Of a DNA stretch of 8,661 bases, positions 5,020 through 8,661 are shown piece by piece. Every line of letters starts with the position of its first letter. The stretch's first letter is position 1. The stretch comes from Flavobacterium psychrophilum (GTDB lineage Bacteria > Bacteroidota > Bacteroidia > Flavobacteriales > Flavobacteriaceae), in the NCBI GenBank assembly GCA_945866505.1, contig CAMBHH010000146.1:1-8661 (forward strand). Direction: 5' to 3'. A program made the translations under genes and the position numbers. A model generated the notes under the pieces. It was not told the DNA's origin. It did no database searches and was given only the letters and a program-made list of their open reading frames with translations.

Positions 5020-7569
5020 TTTTCCAATTCGTCGTTGGAATACTTTGTAAATTTCTATCCAAAACACCGAAACAAATCCCACGAAAATACTCAAACCAAT
5101 TTGCGCCAACGAAATGGATTCAAACATAAAAAATCTTGAAAATATGGGAACTAAAAGCAGCAAACTAGTCAAAAGAACTGTTGTTCCTATGATTATTAAA
5201 ACCAAGCTATTTTTGTATCGAATCGTTGTAAATATTGAATAATAGAAAGAACGATTCGCCAATGTTAGAAAAATATTCGACGCAATTAATGTCAAAAACA
5301 CAACAGTTCGTGTCGCGCTTTCCGAACAGTTTTCGTACAAGCAAAACTGATAAGTAAATAAGAGTCCCAAAGTGATCACCACACCTTGAACAATGCTAAT
5401 TGTTATTTCTTTCAAATTAAAAAAAGTATTAGTAAGCGGTCGCGGTTTTTGCTGCATCAAATTTGATTCCAAGGGTTCATTTTCATAAATGATAGAACAA
5501 GTCGGACCCATAATTATTTCCAGAAAAATAATATGTACGGGAGAAAATATATTGGGGTAAATCCATTCCAAAACCAATGGGATAAAAACAATCAGAACGA
5601 TTGGAATGTGAATAGAAATGATGTATTGTACGGCTTTTTTTAGATTAATGTAGATTTTTCTTCCCATTGCGATTGCGTCAGTCATTTTCGATAGATCATC
5701 ATCAATCAAAATCAGATTGGCAGCTTGTTTCGCTATTTCAGTTCCTTTTTTGCCCATTGCAATCCCTATATTAGCCGCTTTCAAAGCTGGCCCATCATTT
5801 ACACCATCGCCTGTCATAGCAACAATTTGGTTATTGGCTTTTAAAGCTTCAATAATTTTGAGTTTGGCTTCGGGGAACATTCTAATAAACAGGGTCGTTT
5901 CCATCACTTTTTCTTTTAATGTGCCTTCATCCATAGCCATCAATTCGTCACCGTTTAATGTGTTTTCAGGGTTTTTAAACCCAATTTGTTTGGCAATAGT
6001 GGAAGTCGTAGCAGCATTATCACCCGTTACAATTTTTACCTGAATTCCAGCATTATAAAAAGCATCAAGAACGATTTTAATATTTTCTTTTGGCGGATCA
6101 TAAAAAGCGACAATTCCTTTAAATACAAAAGTAAATTCCTGCTGTGATTTCGGAAAATTACTTCCTGAAAATTCAGAAACCCCGACGCCTAAAACCCGAA
6201 AACCTTCTTTCGACATGGATTCAATTGCGTTGTTTATTTTTTGAATTTCTGTTGCAGAAAGTGTAGAACATGCTATTATGGCTTCAGGCGCACCTTTGGC
6301 AGCAATAATTCTAGTTCCTTTTTGATTTTCAAAAATATGAGTCATCATGGGTGGTTTTCCTCCCAATGGATATTCGTGAATTAATTTAAAATTAGGTCGT
6401 TCGTCAGTAATTTTCAATTTTGAATACGCGTCATGAAGTGCAATTTCCATTCCATCAAACGGAATCGGTTCACTTGCCCACATCGAAAGGCTTAGTAGCT
6501 CCTGTTCAAGTTCATTCAATTTTTGATAAGTACTATCATTGACATTGCTATTGCCATTGGCATTGTCATTTCTTTTATCATTGCCGCTGATTGTATCATC
6601 CGAAAACGTGTACCATTTTGCCAAACTCATTTTGTTTTGGGTAATAGTTCCTGTTTTATCCGTGCAAATTACGGTCGCGCTACCTAGAGTTTCTACGGTT
6701 TTAGTTTGCTTTACGATAATCCCCATTTTTATCAATCGCCAAGCTCCCAATGCCATAAATGTGGTAAAGGCCACGGGAATTTCCTCTGGAATAATGCTCA
6801 TTGCCAAGGTTAATGCTTTTAATAAACTGTCTAATAAAAGCCTGGAATTATAATAATTCACAGCCCAAACAAGTATGAAAATAATCAATCCCACTAAGGA
6901 TAATTTTTTTACAAAATTTCCAATTTGTAACTGCAAAGGTGTTTTTTCTTCGGCAATAGACTCGATACTTTTTCCAATTTTCCCCAGTTGTGTTTGGTTG
7001 CCAATGGCAGTAACTTCGCAAATCGCCAAACCACTTGCCGAAATCGTTCCTTGAAAAACTTGTTTGTTTTCAGATTTTTCATTTTTGAAAACAGAAAGTG
7101 ATTCGCCAGTCAAAACAGATTCATTAACTGAAAAATCATTGGATTGAATAATCACACCATCGGCAGGAATAAAAGTGCCTTCTTCCGTTTGAATTAAATC
7201 CCCCAAAACAATTTCTTCACTGGGAATTTCAATGATTTCGCCATTTCGAATGACTTTGCTTTTGGGTTGTGATAATTTTTTTAGCTCTTCGATGGCATTT
7301 CTACTTTTCGATTCCTGAAATAATGAAATGGTAGCAACCAAAACAATTGCTGCCAACATAAAAATACCGTTGCTATATTCTCCAGTAATAAAATAAATGC
7401 TTGTAGCCAATAGTAGTAATAAAAACATAGGTTCTTTAAACATTTCAATTAAAGAAGCTAGAAAAAGGTTCTTATCTTGATGCTCCATAGAATTGGAACC
7501 GTTTTTTTTTCTTGATTGAATTACTGCCTCGTCCGAAAGTCCTTTTAATGTTGGAGTTGATTTTTCCAT
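5017..7569 (-). CDS. Cation-translocating P-type ATPase (P2-like)
   Basis: This is a complete 850-residue inner-membrane pump that uses ATP through an aspartyl-phosphate intermediate. Order: cation-ATPase N-terminal domain (about 5-70), M1-M2 (about 44-84), actuator domain with LTGES (TGES 154-157), M3-M4 (about 222-273) with PEEIP at 261-265, phosphorylation site DKTGT (D304-T308), nucleotide domain with KGAPE at 425-429, DPPK at 491-494, TGDN at 515-518, hinge MTGDGVNDGPAL at 585-596, then M5-M10 (about 645-840). Length and ten predicted helices fit the Ca2+/Na+/H+-pump branch rather than heavy-metal pumps, and there is no N-terminal CxxC domain. Transport residues differ from classical Ca2+ pumps: PEEIP instead of PEGLP in M4, SIHIPI in M5, and EIIMGPTCS in M6 where SERCA has NLVTDG. 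The ion is therefore uncertain. An Asn-rich insert lies at about 328-345. Convergent with the barrel gene; divergent from guaB. The start MEKST fits the family and is preceded by A-rich sequence. Confidence 0.95.
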   Translation of the reverse strand: MEKSTPTLKGLSDEAVIQSRKKNGSNSMEHQDKNLFLASLIEMFKEPMFLLLLLATSIYFITGEYSNGIFMLAAIVLVATISLFQESKSRNAIEELKKLSQPKSKVIRNGEIIEIPSEEIVLGDLIQTEEGTFIPADGVIIQSNDFSVNESVLTGESLSVFKNEKSENKQVFQGTISASGLAICEVTAIGNQTQLGKIGKSIESIAEEKTPLQLQIGNFVKKLSLVGLIIFILVWAVNYYNSRLLLDSLLKALTLAMSIIPEEIPVAFTTFMALGAWRLIKMGIIVKQTKTVETLGSATVICTDKTGTITQNKMSLAKWYTFSDDTISGNDKRNDNANGNSNVNDSTYQKLNELEQELLSLSMWASEPIPFDGMEIALHDAYSKLKITDERPNFKLIHEYPLGGKPPMMTHIFENQKGTRIIAAKGAPEAIIACSTLSATEIQKINNAIESMSKEGFRVLGVGVSEFSGSNFPKSQQEFTFVFKGIVAFYDPPKENIKIVLDAFYNAGIQVKIVTGDNAATTSTIAKQIGFKNPENTLNGDELMAMDEGTLKEKVMETTLFIRMFPEAKLKIIEALKANNQIVAMTGDGVNDGPALKAANIGIAMGKKGTEIAKQAANLILIDDDLSKMTDAIAMGRKIYINLKKAVQYIISIHIPIVLIVFIPLVLEWIYPNIFSPVHIIFLEIIMGPTCSIIYENEPLESNLMQQKPRPLTNTFFNLKEITISIVQGVVITLGLLFTYQFCLYENCSESATRTVVFLTLIASNIFLTLANRSFYYSIFTTIRYKNSLVLIIIGTTVLLTSLLLLVPIFSRFFMFESISLAQIGLSIFVGFVSVFWIEIYKVFQRRIGK
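6535..6600. repeat. Degenerate 6-bp tandem repeat inside the ATPase gene
   Basis: About eleven hexamers related to atcatt (gacatt, gctatt, gccatt, ggcatt, gtcatt and so on) run in frame. On the coding strand they read as AAT plus a variable codon, giving alternating Asn: the GNDKRNDNANGNSNVNDS segment at residues about 329-346. The position is the loop between the phosphorylation site and the nucleotide-binding core, so length change here would probably be tolerated. It looks like an expanded, decaying microsatellite. Confidence 0.7.
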
Positions 7570-7660
7570 TGGAAAATTTTTATTGTTTTTTCACTATTTA
7601 AGATGAACAAACAAGGTTATAAAAACTAGAGGTTATGTGATACCGATTAGCAATATATAA

Positions 7661-7680
7661 GAGTTCAATAAATTGGACTC
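7661..7680. promoter_or_regulatory. 20-bp palindrome, possible operator
   Basis: GAGTTCAAT (7661-7669) and ATTGGACTC (7672-7680) are inverted arms with one mismatch (8 of 9), which would be a wobble pair in plus-strand RNA. Neither strand has a following T-run, so it does not look like a terminator. Its place between two divergent genes suits a protein-binding site. No matching regulator is recognised in the window. Confidence 0.35.
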
Positions 7681-7792
7681 TACATATTGTCTATCGGCAT
7701 TAACCATTGTGAAATTTTTAAATGAATTAAATCATTTTAAAATTACAATTGGCATAAACTGCAATTTAATCATTTATACTTTAAGTATGATG

Positions 7793-7820
7793 TTGTTTTG
7801 CTTAAGATTAACTATATTTG
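7793..7820 (+). promoter_or_regulatory. guaB promoter, flavobacterial type
   Basis: TTG (7793-7795), a 17-bp spacer and TATATTTG (7813-7820) match the Flavobacterium consensus TTG-N17-23-TAnnTTTG exactly. Transcription would start near 7827, giving a leader of about 47 nt before the guaB ATG. Confidence 0.75.
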
Positions 7821-7823
7821 CAC

Positions 7824-7872
7824 GCAATTTAACTACAATACTGAACCAAGTTCAGCATAAACTACAAATTGC
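7824..7872 (+). promoter_or_regulatory. Concentric inverted repeats in the guaB leader
   Basis: The inner arms CTGAAC (7841-7846) and GTTCAG (7850-7855) surround CAA. The outer arms GCAATTT (7824-7830) and AAATTGC (7866-7872) are also perfect, and both pairs share the same centre at 7848, separated by 10 nt on each side. The outer right arm ends 1 nt before the guaB ATG, so the folded leader could hide the ribosome entry region. Alternatively, the inner repeat could be a DNA operator just downstream of the promoter. It matches no riboswitch family known to me. Confidence 0.45.
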
Positions 7873-7873
7873 A

Positions 7874-8661
7874 ATGATAGCACACAACTCAAAAATTATC
7901 GGCGAAGGATTAACCTACGATGATGTATTGTTGGTACCCAATTTTTCGAATGTACTTCCTCGTGAAGTGAGTATCAAATCAAAATTCTCCAGAAATATAA
8001 CACTTAATGTTCCGATTGTATCTGCTGCTATGGATACCGTTACCGAAAGTGCAATGGCAATCGCAATGGCACAAGAAGGAGGAATTGGCGTTTTGCATAA
8101 GAATATGACAATCGAGCAACAAGCTGCAAAGGTTCGAAAAGTAAAACGAGCCGAATCTGGGATGATTATCGATCCAGTAATATTACCGTTAAATTCTATC
8201 GTTGCAGATGCCAAAAAAGCGATGAAAGAATACGGAATAGGTGGTATTCCTATTGTAGATGAAAATCGGGTGTTAAAAGGAATTGTTACCAATCGTGATT
8301 TGCGTTTCGAAAAGAATAATGCTCGACCAATTATCGAAGTAATGACGAGCGAAAACTTGGTTACCGTTGCTGAAGGAACTTCTCTTGAACAAGCCGAAGT
8401 CGTTTTACAAGGTTACAAAATCGAAAAACTTCCCGTTGTGAATTCCGAATATAAACTAGTTGGATTAATTACTTTTAGAGATATTACCAAACTCACTCAA
8501 AAACCAAACGCAAATAAAGACGTTTACGGTCGTTTGTGTGTGGCTGCAGCCATTGGAGTTACAGCCGATTCATTTGAAAGAGCTAGCGCACTTATAAATG
8601 CAGGCGTAGATGCGATTGTAATTGATACCGCTCACGGTCATACGCAAGGTGTTGTCAATGT
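7874..8661 (+). CDS. guaB: IMP dehydrogenase, N-terminal part (3' end beyond window)
   Basis: The frame stays open to the right edge, giving 262 complete codons of the usual 490 or so. IMP dehydrogenase oxidises IMP to XMP with NAD+, the committed step of GMP synthesis, as a cytoplasmic tetramer or octamer. Clear signatures are GLTYDDVLLVP at 12-22, PIVSAAMDTVTESAMAIAMAQEGGIGVLHKNM at 47-78, a CBS pair (Bateman domain) at about 95-205 with GIGGIPIVDEN, GIVTNRDLRF, KIEKLPVVN and GLITFRDI, then LCVAAAIGV at 221-229 and the NAD-site DTAHGH at 251-256. The catalytic Cys loop and flap lie off the window. The presence of the CBS pair shows the full-length form and suggests purine-nucleotide control through that domain. 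The ATG at 7874 is supported by the family-typical short stretch before GLTYDD and by the promoter about 50 bp upstream. No sign of damage in the visible part. Confidence 0.98.
   Translation, partial: MIAHNSKIIGEGLTYDDVLLVPNFSNVLPREVSIKSKFSRNITLNVPIVSAAMDTVTESAMAIAMAQEGGIGVLHKNMTIEQQAAKVRKVKRAESGMIIDPVILPLNSIVADAKKAMKEYGIGGIPIVDENRVLKGIVTNRDLRFEKNNARPIIEVMTSENLVTVAEGTSLEQAEVVLQGYKIEKLPVVNSEYKLVGLITFRDITKLTQKPNANKDVYGRLCVAAAIGVTADSFERASALINAGVDAIVIDTAHGHTQGVVN

Larger units (their letters stand above)
7570..7873. other. Divergent intergenic region between the ATPase gene and guaB
   Basis: This 304-bp region has no convincing ORF or structural RNA gene. It holds the palindrome at 7661-7680, two copies of AGGTTAT (7614-7620 and 7630-7636), the guaB promoter and the guaB leader. 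Short modules recur across it: GCATAAACT at 7752 and 7855, GCAATTTAA at 7761 and 7824, AACTACAA at 7831 and 7860. No good TAnnTTTG box was found on the minus strand for the ATPase gene; the closest is TAACCTTG. Confidence 0.7.

Noticed and set aside
5717..6853. Plus-strand ORFs of 108 and 104 codons inside the ATPase gene
   Set aside because: They are antisense to conserved ATPase motifs. Their hydrophobic look comes from reading the complementary strand.
7915..8292. 125-codon minus-strand ORF
   Set aside because: It is antisense to the well-conserved guaB N-terminus and CBS region.
1..8661. CRISPR array, tRNA/rRNA, insertion sequence, phage or defence genes
   Set aside because: No regularly spaced repeats, cloverleaf-like sequence, transposase or integrase motifs, or terminal repeats were found when reading both strands by eye.
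7874..8661. Truncated guaB pseudogene
   Set aside because: The frame is intact and simply meets the window edge; all expected N-terminal and CBS motifs are present in order.

Overview
The window is AT-rich and looks like a chromosomal segment from a Bacteroidota bacterium, most likely Flavobacteriaceae and close to Flavobacterium. Supporting signs are the protein families present, A-rich start regions without Shine-Dalgarno sequences, and a near-ideal flavobacterial promoter (TTG-N17-TATATTTG) in front of guaB. The genus is an inference from memory of protein similarity.

Layout, left to right. (1) Positions 1-1975, minus strand: a GntR-family regulator with a LacI-like sensor domain is followed after 41 bp by a secreted GH30 glycoside hydrolase. 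The hydrolase runs off the left edge, so its C-terminal part with the nucleophile is missing. The pair looks like the regulated start of a glycan-use locus continuing to the left. (2) Positions 1976-2162: a divergent, A-tract-rich intergenic region. (3) Positions 2163-5008, plus strand: an HMG-CoA-lyase-like enzyme, then a small predicted lipoprotein whose stop overlaps the start of a DUF5723-like outer-membrane beta-barrel protein by ATGA. (4) Positions 5017-7569, minus strand: a complete 850-residue P-type ATPase, convergent with the barrel gene and only 8 bp from it. Its catalytic motifs are intact, but its membrane ion-site residues are not those of classical Ca2+ pumps. (5) Positions 7570-7873: a divergent intergenic region with a palindrome, the guaB promoter and a guaB leader with two concentric inverted repeats. 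(6) Positions 7874-8661, plus strand: the N-terminal 262 codons of IMP dehydrogenase (guaB), cut by the right edge.

How the genes work together. GntR plus GH30 is a plausible sensor/effector pair for a beta-linked glycan. The lipoprotein and barrel are probably translated together and both sit in the outer membrane. The HMG-CoA-lyase-like gene (acyl-CoA breakdown), the ATPase (ion homeostasis) and guaB (GMP synthesis) look like independent housekeeping functions. I see no tRNA, rRNA, CRISPR array, transposase or phage gene, and no clear new multi-gene system. The items most worth a second look are the concentric repeats in the guaB leader, the unusual ion-site residues and Asn-rich loop of the ATPase, and the coupled lipoprotein/barrel pair.
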